Positions 38,501-52,300 of a stretch of DNA of 64,000 bases are shown in pieces (within the stretch, counting starts at the first letter, position 1; the number at the start of each line of letters is the position of its first letter). The DNA is from Colias croceus. Lineage: Eukaryota > Arthropoda > Insecta > Lepidoptera > Pieridae. The notes under the pieces are model-generated. The model did no database searches. It saw only the letters and a list, made by a program, of their open reading frames with translations, and was not told the DNA's origin. The position numbers were made by a program, and so were the translations under genes. Location of the stretch: assembly GCF_905220415.1 (NCBI RefSeq), contig NC_059539.1:8990001-9054000 (forward strand), in the 5' to 3' direction.

Positions 38501-39310
38501 GCACATACATATATGCTCATGCCAATATAAGAAAACGTAATTAAGCAAATAATTTATAGATGGGCTGTACAATCTAGTATGCATTAGGTCAAACAGATGC
38601 TATAAGCTCTGTGCAAGTTTTGTGTGTGGTTATTTAAAAAAGAAGTGCAATAGTAATAATTATATTTATCATTACATATAATGAAAACCAATATCATGAT
38701 TTCCAACAACTGTATACATAGTGGTACCCTCAGGTGTTGCAAATAAATTATGAAACCTCTCCACATACTCATTGAACTCATTTTGTGAGCACCATTTACC
38801 TTCATCAAATAAATCACCTGAAAAAGTTTGTATAATTCAGTGCCTGCTTTATAATGATAATAAAAATAATTTATATATTAAATTGTATTTTTTTATAGAT
38901 ACCTAAAACAAATACTAATTCTGGTCTGTGAAGAGTCATGGCTGTTTGAAATGCACGGTGCATTTGCCACTCTCTTCTCCACTTATCTAACCAATGACCA
39001 TTGCGAGAACCTAACATATGAATATCTGCAATAACGAGGGCATACACTGGTTCCACATCTTTGGCATGTTTTTTTTCGAGTTTCGGCCAAACACACTGAA
39101 AAATGTATCAACTTTAAATGAAATACATAATGAATGATGATACTGTAAGGTAAAGTATATGGTGTTAGATTCTGAGCATACCTGTACCTGTGATACATAA
39201 TAAATAAGATATTCACAATAAATGTAGATGAAAAGCAAACCAAAAATAATTCGCGGAAATATTTTTCTTCTAAGAAGACAAACACGCCTACTTAAATATA
39301 TTAGACCCAT
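35503..39310 (-). CDS. MPPE1: metallophosphoesterase 1 / PGAP5, complete
   Basis: Seven exons, in transcript order: 39310-39182, 39095-38903, 38817-38676, 38454-38288, 37808-37726, 36389-36102, 35649-35503. All phases agree and give 382 aa, close to the ~396 aa of the human protein. PGAP5 removes the ethanolamine-phosphate side branch from the second mannose of GPI anchors, allowing exit from the ER. Metal-binding motifs are in order: ADIH (D67, H69), GDLFDEG (108-114), GNHD (146-149), QHYPLYR (H239) and AHTHH (292-296). FDEGKW and VPSFSWRNR are family signatures. Membrane spans lie near residues 16-37 and 353-375, with a basic cytosolic tail WRRKSFRHM, in keeping with an ER/Golgi protein with a lumenal catalytic domain. 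It is transcribed away from WDR59. Confidence 0.93.
35836..35884. repeat. near-perfect 20-bp inverted repeat in MPPE1 intron
   Basis: Arms 35836-35855 (AAAAGGAACGTTCGAAGACA) and 35865-35884 pair except at one position, with a 9-nt loop. It lies in the last MPPE1 intron. No flanking duplication was noticed. Confidence 0.65.
37545..37680. repeat. dispersed lepidopteran repeat fragment
   Basis: In MPPE1 intron 5. It contains ACTACTGGACCGATTTTGAT, GAAATTTGGCACAGA and a GC-rich end ACGGGCGAAGCCGGGGCGGA followed by CCGCTAGT. This is the pattern of a very common insect dispersed repeat. A diverged relative is at 47800-47978. Confidence 0.6.
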
Positions 39311-39514
39311 TATTAAATTATGTATACAATAGTTTCATTTACTTAGATCATCATTATGGATCTGGTTATTTAGTTGAGTTAAGCTTAGACAAAATAAAAG
39401 TGTTCGTTTTTCAAAATCCAAATAAATATTTTAGTGTCAAATTACCCGCTGATAGGACTTTTTATTTTTTTACCGTACTCGGTAATACCAGTTAAAAAAA
39501 TCATATGCAAGTAA

Positions 39515-39672
39515 GGCCGCGTATCCATCTGTACGGAAACTTCCGCAAGAAATGTCCGACAGTCTGTCTGACAGCAGCTTGCAAGTCTACTTGCAGGTGG
39601 AAATGCGGAATTAGACTTGCAAGCTGCTCTCAGACAGACTGTCGGACATTTCTTGCAGATGGAAACGCGGCC
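39515..39672. mobile_element. MITE with long inverted repeats, TAA target site
   Basis: 158 bp beginning GGCCGCG and ending CGCGGCC, flanked by TAA (39512-39514 and 39673-39675). The arms share long matches such as GCAAGAAATGTCCGACAGTC and AGCTTGCAAGTCTA in inverted orientation. It sits in the MPPE1-WDR59 intergenic region. No coding capacity. Confidence 0.8.
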
Positions 39673-39770
39673 TAAGTTCTACTGTCGCATAACTAAAAAA
39701 AGAAAGAAAAAAAAAGAAAAAAGAAAGATTTTTTAGCGAATGGCATACTAAAATATTATTTAGTGGGTAC

Positions 39771-39998
39771 CAAGAAGCTTGTATCTAATACACTGGAGAC
39801 CTCAGTATGAACACTAACCTGTCACAAGAAAATATGACCTTGAATGACGCCTGTATGTTCCTTCATCCCTTTCACACCAACTTGCCAAGTTAGGTGTGAA
39901 AGGGACAAAAACATACAGGGGTCATTCAAGGTCATACCTTCCCGTGACAAGTCAACGTTCATAGTGCAATCTCCAGTGTATTAGATATAAGCTTCTTG
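39771..39998. mobile_element. hAT-like MITE, short form
   Basis: 228 bp with ends CAAGAAGCTT and AAGCTTCTTG, flanked by the perfect 8-bp duplication GTGGGTAC (39763-39770 and 39999-40006). An 8-bp duplication is the mark of hAT transposition, although the tips are not the usual CAGRG. Nearly the whole element folds back on itself. A 1515-bp relative with the same ends lies at 53411-54925. Confidence 0.8.
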
Positions 39999-40086
39999 GT
40001 GGGTACCTAAACTTCTAGGAATATTGTATTTAGGAAAGTGATAGTCAAAGGACGTGCATAGGACCACACACAGGACCACCATGTCA

Positions 40087-40127
40087 CATGTGATAGGACC
40101 TTTGGCTATCCAAGGTCCTATCACATG
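40087..40127. repeat. perfect 16-bp inverted repeat before WDR59
   Basis: Arms 40087-40102 (CATGTGATAGGACCTT) and 40112-40127 with a 9-nt loop, about 210 bp before the WDR59 start codon. The surrounding GGACCACACACAGGACCACC adds direct repeats. Confidence 0.7.
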
Positions 40128-40338
40128 GTGGACAGCTGATTATCAATGTCATTTGCATAATAATTATTGACAGATGACAGCAGATAGTAGGTGTTAAAAA
40201 TGCGTCAAAGTCACATTTGTTTCCCAATTATTTGCGTTTATTTACAAATATTAAAATATTTAAATAAAATTGATTATTGAACGATCTAACCTGTGACATT
40301 TTTCTATATTATGTAGATAGTATCATAGTGCAACAAAA

Positions 40339-43300
40339 ATGTCTGTTCATTGGAGTTCAGAGATCATGAAATGGGAATACAGAGAATTACAGGCTACGGC
40401 TATGTCCGTTGATTATTCAGGCAATAATGTCCTTTTAGCTGGGCGAAGATGGCTAGCGATTAAACAGCTAAGCATTGATGATGATACCGGGGACATAATC
40501 AAAAAATATCCTCGGCATAGTAAATACGACGCTGCAGGTGCCGAATGGTGTCAGACATACCCTGGACAAAAATTGTGTGCCATAGCGGTATGTAACCTAA
40601 ATATAGAATAACTTCTTTCGTATTATTTACAATTAAATGAATTTGTATTTTGTGTTCCAGAGTAATCAGCGAGTAGACATATATGAATGGCGAGCAGGCA
40701 ATGACTTGACTTGTATATGTTCATTGAAGGGCCACACTCGTGTAGTTAGTGATACGCATTTCCATCGGCAGGATCATAATTTAATAGCCACATGCTCAAT
40801 AGATACATTTACTCATTTATGGGATCTAAGAGATTCAAGGAAACCAGTTGTTTCACTTTGTGCTGTTGGTGAGTTACAAAGTATTATTTGTTTATCTTGG
40901 GCTATGTACTAAAATCTACATTGTATTGAGTATAACAATATTATTTTTAAAACTATAATATAGGTTTTTATTGTTTGTTACAGCTGGTGCTTCTCAAGTC
41001 CAATGGAATAAAGTAGCCTCGCATATAGTTGCCACTGCCCATGATGGTGATATTAAAGTTTGGGACTATCGTAAAAATTCAGCACCTTTGCATTATATAT
41101 CAGCACACCTTTGTAAGATTCATGGAGTCGATTGGAGTCCTCACCATGAATATCAACTAGTCACTTCAAGTCACGATGGGAGCATCAAATATTTTGATAT
41201 CAATAATGCTAGGAGGCCAGAAAATGTGATAATGACTAATTTTCCAGTATGGAGAGCTATATATACTCCGTTTGGTAGTGGGTTATTGACAATTGGTGTG
41301 GGGTGGGGAGGTTTACCCAGGGTTGAACAAGCTGGTGTCATTGGAATATGGATAGAAGGCACATTAACTCATAGGCTGGCTGGGCACACTGATACTGTTC
41401 AGACAATGGTGTGGAGGCCCAATACCCTGCCTTCAAACTATCAATTAATAACATGGGGGAGAGATCAAACACTAAGAATATGGACTATGCACCCATCTCT
41501 TCTGAAAATGTGTTCCCATTTTCTTCCTGATGATGTAGAACATGAAGAAGATAATATTAGTGATGGTAAAGAAATCAGTCATTATTTTTAAGTATTTTTT
41601 TAATTTAATTCTATCTCACTTGAGCTTTTTTAAAGGGAATTCTGATTGTTATTGAAATATGTAATTGTGAGAACCTCTTTATTTTATTACACAGCTTTTC
41701 ATCTTTAACCCATTGACCACCGAGCGGCCCAATGGACCACGACACAATAGATTTTTATTGTGTCTGTGATTCCGGGGGCTGAGAAATTAATAGGATGGAC
41801 TGAATGTCTTAAATTGTTAATTGCCAATGGCTAGAGAACTAAATTCTGTATAATAATGTTGCATAATTTTCTTTACTTTTAAATGCTGTCATATAATTCT
41901 GAACAAATTGTTTCAGCAGCAAGCTATGCATCTACCATAAGTTCAATGAATGACATGTCAATGAATGATAACAAAGGTCAGGAAATTCAAATGGTAAGAT
42001 AGTTTTGATAAGTGATATTCATTGACATAGTTTTAATTATTGAGAGATATAACTAAACAAACACTATTATTAATCTTTATTATTAAAATAATAAGCAATC
42101 CAAAAGAAAAAGATAGAAGTACTATCCTATTTCTATTTTTGTTGTAGTCAAAACATTTCTCTCCCTTTTCTGCGCCTGTATGATATGTTTAATGTTTATT
42201 GTAATGGCATGAAAACTATCTTACATCCTTAACACATCACTTTATAAGTGGAACTTTTTTTGATTACTGTGTGATGTCACTCACTCAGCTCACTTGCACC
42301 TACAATACTTTTACAATTTCGTATTTTATGTTTTAATTTGATTATAGTATTTAAAGTTAGTAAAAGTGTCAATATAATATGGCAATAGCTTATTGTTGGG
42401 AACAATAGGCTAAGATGCGAAATGGCCGCGTGCAGTTTTCTAGAATACCAAGCACGCTTTCATCAAGCATCTTGCGTAAACAATTATTATAACCGTGCCG
42501 ACGCGGACGGAGCGGCAACGTCGCGTTATGCGTTTTTCGTGCGGCCGTGAACAAGCCTTAGATATACAAACTTTAACTGTTAAACTTATAACTGGAAAAA
42601 TAAAATTTATCTTTACAGAACAAAATTGTACATAAAACACCTACCTCCATAGATGAAGAATTTGAATCAATAAGGGAAATGGCCAATATTGAAGTAACAG
42701 ATATGAATATTGAAACTCGCACCTGTCAGATACATTCAGAGCGCAATGGATACATTGCAAACTTGCAAGTTACGTTCCCGAGAAATGTGACAGAACAAAC
42801 AATACCAAAGTTCTCATGGTTATCGGGAACAAATGTAGACAGCGCTACCACAATAAAAATATTGCAAGCTATTAACAGAACTGCGTATCGTAAGAAGAAA
42901 GAAGGCCAAAGATGTTTGCTGTATTGTTTGAAAACTTTGGCTACTTCAATAGATGAGGTATGGATATGAAAAAAAGCATTAAGAATCTAAAGAAATATAT
43001 TTCTCATTTTTCAACTTTTGATTTATTTCCAGATTCCAGTGAAGTCATCCGACGATTCAGATTCAATGAAATCAAGCCAAAGAAGTCAGTCTGAGAGTGA
43101 AAATGCAGGTGATTCTTGCATTCCATTCCCTCGTACATGCAGCGCTAAATGGTGCGGTGTTAGCACACTAGTCGTATTCAATAGACCAGCCAATGCCCGG
43201 CGGTTATCTCTAAAACACGAGAGTGGGACGCCAAGGTCGATGTCGTCCTTATCTCTGACTCCAGGGCTGTTTGGAACTGGGTACAGTTCTGTGTCTCCAC

Positions 43301-46300
43301 ATGCTACAACTACTCCTTCGCCAACAAACGCCTCTGGTTTCCCACAGTTGCACCATAGGCACGCGTCGAATTCTATCACTACATTCTATTTTCAAGATCG
43401 TTGGGTAAGTGAATATTTTTTTTCGAGTTAGCTTATTCATTTGTTAGGGCCCTATCTAATAAAATAAATGGAGAAAAAACGAAGGTAAAATTTATGTAAA
43501 TGTCCTTTTAAACTCCTTGTAATATTACCTAGCAAAATATTTCGCGAAATTTAATTCGACCGATTTTTGTCAAAGCATCCAAACATTCACAATGAATAGT
43601 TCTGTAACATTTATTATCAAATATAAGCTCTATTACATACACAGAAAGCTCAAAGTCGCCGAGCTGGCAGTATGCGCAGCCGCGGCAGTATATCTGGCTG
43701 CTCATCACCTCGAGTCGTCCTATACTCAGCTGACAGTTTATTCCTACTAAGCAGAACACTTGCCGAGAAGTATATTATCAACCCTGATAATCCAGTTGGT
43801 AAGTCGCTTTGGATATCTCAACTTTGCATACCTTGTTGTAGGAATTAAATATGTTTTGTTTCGAAAACTTTGGGGAAAAGCTACTCTTTGATATTCATTT
43901 ATGCCTGAACTACCGAACGAATTTGCGTGGATTTTGATTTCAAATTTAGCTATCTCTTCAACAATACTAGAGAGGGAATGAAATGGCAAGTTAATCGCAT
44001 ATATTTTTATTTTGTAAACTAGCAATTGAGTAAAATTTATGCATATCATAGGAGGTATTTGTATGTACCTAACCTATTTCACGATAACTTCAACAAGTAT
44101 TTTAATTTTTTAAATTTTTAGCAAATACTAGCTTACCGCCCGCGGCTTCGCACGCTTTGTCTAAAACCTAATAAATTATAAACCTTCCTCTTGAATCACT
44201 CCATCTTTTAAAAAACACCGGATCAAAATCCGTTGCGTAGTTTTAAAGATTTAAGCATACAAAGGGACATAGGGACAGAAAAAGCGACTTTGTTTTATAC
44301 TATGTAGTGATGTACAATAATTTTCGCAGAAATGTGTGAACACAACGCGAAGGTATCAGCAGATGAGGGAGAAGAGGAGCTATCGCACACGTGGACGCTC
44401 GCGGCGCTGGTGGCGAAGGCGCTCAGCGTGCAGCCGGTGGACCACCTGATGTCCAGCGAGGAGACCATGGGCTGGGCGGGGCATCCGCTCTGCTGTAACC
44501 TGCTGCAGACTCTGTGAGTATTGAGAACATTTTAAAGAATAAAAAAAATCACGAGGCGGGATTGGAACCCGCGTCTTTCGCATTGCGGGGCGAAAAATAG
44601 AGCATTTTAATGGTATGAGATTGAGAGGACTCAAACTAAATATTATCAATTTCTGTGAGTATTATTTTGTGAAGCTGTGAAATTAAGACATAGGGCATCT
44701 TGATTTTGGACATGGCAAAAATTAAAAGCTCAATGCAAATATACCCATAATTGATTTGCAATTAAAATAGAGTTGAAAACGATGCGATTTATTTGCAGTG
44801 TGTCATTAACCGACTTCAAAAAAAGGAGGAGGTTATCAATTCGGCCGGTATGTTTTTTTTATGTATGTACACCGATTACTCCGAGGTTTCTGAACCGATT
44901 TATCGGTCAATTAAGGAAAGCTGGCATGTTCACAGTACTCACACTTATGCAATTTCACTTACAGTATGTTCAAAAATAAATGCGACTCTAGTTTCATTTT
45001 AGACTTGAATTGTAAAATGGGTGCGTTGTAGATAAATAATGCAAATGATATACACTGATACATAGATGAAAGCATTAAAGTAATTACAATCGTAGACATA
45101 GTGCTGTCACAATTATAGGCAACCACCACTAACAAATACAACATTAAATCCAAATCTAAGACACACAGTCTGCAGCTAACTGCATATTAGGTAAAAAATA
45201 CACATAATATACATAAATCCAATTTTGACGGCAAAATAATCAATTAATGTTAAAATAAAACTACATTTAATCAACTGGGTTTTGGCAAAGTTAAAGTTCA
45301 CATTTTGTGATGCTACTTTCCCTTTAATTATGAACCATTAACTTTATTGGGTTGAGTTCTGGATGGTACGGTGGAAGGCGCAATACACTATGTCCATGAT
45401 CTTTGAGGATTGCATCACGTAAAAATTGTGTATAGTTTGGCTTATTTTTTTAATAATGTGGATAACTTTGATTATTAATTAGTAATTTGATTTTTGAAAA
45501 AAAAAATGCCGATTTTAGTCAAAATTTATATTTTTCTAACAAGATCCTTATCATCCCAATTTCCACCTTGGTGAGAAAAATTGACATTTCTAATGAAAAT
45601 GAACAAAAAATTAAATGATTTTATTAAATACTGTAAAAAAAGTATATAATTCTTCCATTTACTGTATCACAAAATTCTTCATAGATTTTTAGATATTCGT
45701 ACTACACCAATTACATCACCCTGTATTTATAAACAATTGCAAAATATGACACATACATAGGCCGGGAGATACTGACACAAAATTTCGGGTCATTTGTAAC
45801 AGAATGGCGGTTCTACAGAGGTCTTATTACGCAATGACAAAAAGAAAAATGATGGTCGGAACGCTGGTACCGGCGGACTAGTCGCGTGGGCGTAAGTCAC
45901 ACTCGTCGGATAAGTAAGACCCCTCTAGACCGCCATCCTGTTACAAATGACCCGAAATTTTGTGTCAGTATCTCCCGGCCTAACATGTGCAATGTGTAAA
46001 TGTGTTGACGTTCCAGCTCTTCTTAATATGTGATTTTTTGTTCGATGCGGGATTTTCATACTTATACGTGATTTTTTGTTCGATGCGGGATGGTGTCGAA
46101 TTGGTCCCATAAAAATTTTATTCGGATAGGCCCAGTAGTTTTTATTTTATGAGCATTTTTGTCTGTATTTGTAAATGTTGCAAGTGCAAGTTTGAAGTCG
46201 GTTGTTTTTAACGCAGTTATTGACTTGTTTCAATCATATATTCATCATTATCTTTAATTTTGTTTTTCAGAATTTCACATTATGCCAAATCACTCGATCT

Positions 46301-49300
46301 ACAAATGGCGGCCATGCTAACTTGTGCATTTCTCGTATTCAATGACTCGAGCAGTTCCAGTTCTCAATCCTCTATTAGTACGTCTAGTTATGTAAGTTAT
46401 GAAACATAAAACTATCCAATTGAGAATTGAATGTTTTTTCAAGAATACTTTTAACTTTACCTTTTATTTTATTCAATTTTAAAATGTTGCATGTTCAATA
46501 TGAACTCATTATAACTTTTATTTTAGGGTAATAATACATCACCGTACAACACAATAAACCAATATAGCGAGATAAGCGCTGACGGTTGGACACTGCCAAT
46601 AATATTGCGTAGTAACTCGTGTTCTGAAGCAGAAAATTTAAACACGGATTATTCTCTTATGAAGTCGGATAGAAACTCTGCCTGTGTGCTTGATGAGGCG
46701 ACTGTACATCTTTATCATTGTTTCAAGAGAACGTATGCGGATGTTTTACATCGATGGCAATTGTTATATAAACGCACTGAGGTGAGTAATTTGGAAATAT
46801 AATTTCTTTTTTGCATGAATCGCAAAAACTGATCTAATTGGGGAGTGGCGAAAGGATTGGAAAACGCTCATTGAGCGAAAAAATAGTTAACAACGCGACT
46901 GAGATGTGAATCTTTTACTGTGGCTACACAAAAATGATTCACATCCCGAAATTTGTGTTACGAATCCACTAAAACGATTCATGCACAAAGTCTATTCCGG
47001 CATTCCGCTGTCGCGGCACGCTCGCTCGGATTATTTTATTTCACAATAATTAGTCGAAATCCAAATACGTTATATACTATTAACTAGATTGTGCAAACAA
47101 AATATTTGTATTTTTTATAAAATATGGTCTATTGCTATATGTACTTAAGATTGTTTTTTCCTTATAAGCTTAAGCTAACAAAAAACGGCCCGAGCGAGAG
47201 GTCTCCCAAAAGGAAATGATCCTTGTCTAACGTTTTCACAACTCTTTTGATTGGTAATTCATTGATGTTTGTAGAAATGGTAGTGACCATGAATTTTGTT
47301 TGACTTTGCACCATCTAACGAATTATTTATCGGTAAAAAATAATTTAATTTAAGACTTAAAAGCGCAATCCTCGAGCACCTAAGAGGTTACGATAAAAAT
47401 TGTAGTTATTATTCAGCTTTTAATGAAAATTATAATTTACGTTGTTCTCACTTTTACGAAAGAATACAAGTACAGTATGTTTTAATAGTTTATTTTTACA
47501 TACTATACATACTAGATAGGTAGCGTATCATCAATATAATAATATGTACTGGACATTTACTAGCTTGTTTTTCATGAAATTTGTCCCGTATTTTGTTGAA
47601 CCATTGTCACCTAGTTAGAAAAGGACAAGTTGGCTTGTGAACGCTCTCACTTGAACCGGTTTTTGTGCCAAGTGCCAACTTATGTTTAAGATGACACAAT
47701 GCGAATTGCGTGTTGAGGATCTTCTAGTGTGATCACGCGTTGTACATAACTTGTGTCCTAATTTTTCAGTCAATGACAAATGTTGATAATCTATACTAAT
47801 ATTATAAGGCTGAAGAGTTTGTTTGTTTGTTTGAACGCTCTAATCTCGGGAACTACTGGTCCGATTTGAAAAATTCTTTCGGTGTTAGATAGCCCATTTA
47901 TCGATGAAGGTTATAGGCAGGTTATCATCACGCTACGACCAACAGCCACGGGGGTGAAACCGCGCGGAGCAGCTAGTCCTTATATAATAATAATTATGTA
48001 TTGAACCAGGTAATGAAGTTGGTCCATTGCAAGTACGACATGCAGTACGAAGGCGAAGCGTCGTGGGAGTGCGGGCGGTGCGGGCGGTGCGGGCTGAGCA
48101 CGCGCGGCGCGGGCTGCCCGGCGTGCCGCCGCGTGGCGCTGCCCTGCGCCGTGTGCGCGCGCGCCGTGCGCGGCCTGGCCGTCGCCTGCGCGCTGTGCAC
48201 GCACGCGGGACACGCGCGCCACATGCTCGCCTGGTGAGTGTGAGCTCTAACGATTAACGCAAATGGTATTTACATACCCTTATGCCTCCTCCACATTACT
48301 CGCGAACTTGAACGAGGTTAGACGAATAGAATAATGTGGAGAGGCACTTTGGCTTACTTCGTCCAACTTTACCTCGCCTCGGCCGACTTCCGTTTGTTGT
48401 CGGTTTTTGCGCCCGAGTCAAAGGGCACGAAGTTACCTGAAGTTCGTTCTGAATATGAACGTATGTGCTCCTCGCGAAGTTGAACGAGTGTGTAGTGTAG
48501 CACCGCGGACTTCAGTCAACTTCGGCCGAGTACTTCGCCGAGGAACTTCGCGAGTAGTGTGGAGGAGGCATTAGAAGAGTACAGATTTGAATCGACGTGC
48601 GGATGTTTTTACGTTCCCGCGTATGTAGTTGCGTCTTGTGGATTTAAATTTTAGGTGATTGGATAGAGCCCCGCATCACGCAGCGTATACCGCGAATGCG
48701 TCTTATATATCTTATGCGTCTTATTCATATCGATATGCGTAGAAAACACGTACAATCACATAGAATATGCATCCTCTCGCGACACATAGGTTTGAATAAA
48801 TCGAATCGGAACGGCCGTCTACGAAAAGCTACTACCGTAGTGTAGTGTGTTTGCCCGTACGACGATGCAGTCATGCGGTGCATACCATAAGTACTCGCAT
48901 GGCATTAGGATGATCGCCTGGCGCCCCTTGCCGTCAGGAATTATTTTTATTGCATAAATGATTATTATGCATGTCCTTATGTAATACGGCATGCATGATT
49001 CGAGGTTTCGTAAAATAATTACGTTAATAGTCTTTTGTTCAGATTCAAATTATATATGCAAAAGTAACTCTGTTTCTCTATTTATTCTTTGCGCTTCACA
49101 TAAACAATAGGTGCTTTGGAACGGTACCAGATATGAATCTAAATGACTTAACAAAATATTTGTGTATTTGTCTTGTGGACATGCTAATGCGTGAAAATTG
49201 CGTGTTTAATTTGTCAAAAATCTGTCAAAAAATACCAGATTCGGAAGACAGAAATTCAATTTATCAAGTATATCCTATTTTTCAAGTTGGATGAAACTGC

Positions 49301-52300
49301 TCAATGTGCTTTATTTAAAATGGTTCAGAGTATCCACAGCGGACAAACGTACGTGGCATGAAAATTATATGCAATATAATCAGATTGAATATATATCAAA
49401 TCAGTGACTTCTCCTGTCCTTTTGGGCTACTTATCCTTTCTCAATGAAGTTGCTTGCTAAATATCTTCGACTCTCCTTAACCTTTTGAACGCCAATGACA
49501 TCTATAGATGTCATGCGCAATCGTGCCCTGTGCGCCAACGACACCTATACATGCCAAGAAACAGATCATAGATAAATACAAAATAAACATATTAAACCTT
49601 TACTTTTACGTGTTTTATTTATACAGTTTATGAACTGAATCCCCAGTTATTACATAATTGTACACAGTAAACAAAATTGCCAAGTAGTTATTCAAATATT
49701 TGATGACAAAAAATAACTTAATTAATGGCTAAAAAAGCATGTTCTCTCGCGCCAATGACATGTATACGTGCCTACTAGTGATGTAGTGTAATATTCAAGT
49801 AACTTCATTAAAATTTCAGCGAAATTACTCTAATTCGCTTAATTTTTGTAATAGCTACAAAAAAAATATATAAGCTTAGTCACTGAGAAAAAAGGTAAAT
49901 ACTACATTCTTTGGTATAATACCATATTGTCTATATTGTGGATATTGTTGATTTGAATATTTTCCTTTTCGCCAATCATGCGCATCCCTAGCACAGTATC
50001 GATATGCAATCCCTTCTGCGCCATTGACATGAATAGATGTCGGACTGGTGACGTCGTAAGCGCGTGCCGTGTTGTTAAGTGCGGAAAGTTGTAAAAATAT
50101 TTTATCGAGTAGCTATTAATGAGCATAATAATTATATAGATAGGTAGGTAAATACAAGGCTGTTAATGAACATAATGATTATATACAATTGTTGGTTTTT
50201 TATTATTAAAGTGAAACTTTTATTACATCGTCTCAAACTTTTTGGTCTGTGTAGCGCATGTCGCGTGTATCGCGGCTGCCGAGTAGGTATACCTACTTGG
50301 CACGCGACATGCGCTACACAAAGCAGTGTTCGGAACCGTTCGAACAGTTTCACTTTTACCGTGGTTTCATAAAACCACACAACTTTTTTTTTATTTTATC
50401 GTCACAAACACAATGTATGCGTTCTAGCATAATATTTATTGTCCATGTAATGATAAAAATTCGCTTAGGTCCAAAATGTATAAATATCTCTAAAAATCTG
50501 TAGGTACTTACCTATTTAGCAGTTTTCAAAATTTATTACCTAATAAGTCTAATCAGTGCCTTTATTAGAATATTCTTATGATACAAATTGTCGCTATGTC
50601 ATATCAAATATGGTAATTGACCTAAATAGGTACCTACATATCATTAGTATTTGTAATAACTCAAGTATTAAGGACGCTGTCACAAATCTGCGTTACTCAA
50701 ATTTAGGTATCTAACGTCGCCACGTGGTTCGCGGGAACATCACGCTCACGTAAAAGACGTAAACATAGCGCATTCCATTTTATAGACCATCTTCATACTT
50801 GATATTATTTTTTTTTTTTATATTTTTATTGAAATTGATTCCAGAAGATTACTGGGAACTTTAAAAATTCATTTTGTTACTATTATTAGTAGGTACGATC
50901 CTTATAAGTATTTTAGTGTATTCAACCAACTTAAAAAAGTGTGACTATTTTACAACAATTTGAATATGAATTGTATTATTGTATACAATATCGAAGCTTT
51001 TTAAGAAATGTATAAAATACTTTTTTAAGAATTATTATCATACATAATATTATGTTACCGGCAATATATTAAACCCGGCATTGTATGCAATTCTTAGTAA
51101 ATGTATGTTATTTCGAGAAACAGTCGGAATGAAATAAATTAAATTCGTTACCACACATTCACATTACCTATATCTTTAAATCTGAACTTTTCCTAAGTAG
51201 CAAACACATTTGCAAATGTGGGTGGTTTTTGGGGTAGCTATTAACCAATATGAGGTCAAAACTAAAATCCAAGATGGCGCCGACGAAAATTTGAAATCTT
51301 TTCGTCATGGGTGTCATTTTCAAGGAGTTGGAGTCGCTATTAATCAATATGAGGTCAAATCTAAAATCCAAAATGGCGCCGACGACAATTTGACATCATT
51401 TCGTCACGGGTGTCATTTTCATGGTTTTTGGGGTAGCTATTAACCAATATGAGGTCAAAACTAAAATCCAAGATGGCGCCGACGAAAATTTTACATCTTT
51501 TCGACATAGGTGTCATTTTCATGGTTATTGGGGTAGCTATTAACCAATATGAGGTCAAAACTAAAATCCAAGATGGCGCCGACGAAAATTTTACATATTT
51601 TCGTCATGGGTGTCATTTTCATGGTTATTGGGGTATCTATTAACCAATATGAGGTCAAAACTAAAATCCAAGATGTCGCCGACGAAAATTTTACATCTTT
51701 TCGACACTGGTGTCATTTTCATGGTTTTTGGGGTAGCTATTAACCAACATGAGGTCAAAACTAAAATCGAAGATGGTGTCGACGAAACTTTACATCTTTT
51801 CGGCATGGGTGTCATTTTCAAAGTTTTTGAGACAGCTATTACCAAATCCCCAATGTAACCGTCGATAATTAGGTATATTTTTCTTACTCCTTTAAAGTAA
51901 ACTTAAATAAAATAACAAAAACGTTAACAACCACAGTTTTGTAGAAAGTCTTAAAAAAAAAACAATTTTAAAGAACATTGAAATGCATATTTAGAAATTT
52001 AATATAAAACGCAACTCTGTGGCAATAATGTTAATATTCTGACAGATATTATTAACTTTAAATATATTCTTTAAATATATTCGCTAAACTTTATTTAAAA
52101 AAAGTTTATCTAAAACATTTAAACAAAGAGAATAAAATAAAAAAGAACGTGTGTGCCGAGAAAACGTGTCAGGAGTGAAACTTCTTGGGCGAGATTCATA
52201 GATACCAAAATCGATGCCTTGCTCCATAACGCGACAGTATTACCATGACGCCATCTTGAAATTCGACGACCATCTCGGATTTTAGTTTTGACCTCATATT

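Noticed and set aside
44540..44600. tRNA-like T-arm on the minus strand (GCGGGTTCCAATCCCGC)
   Set aside because: The B-box and T-stem are good, but I could not find a matching acceptor stem, D-arm or A-box upstream. It is probably a tRNA fragment or the head of a SINE, not a gene.
47980..48257. Several overlapping open frames on both strands around WDR59 exon 11
   Set aside because: They come from extreme GC content. Only the frame that continues exon 10 and joins exon 12 encodes the conserved zinc module.
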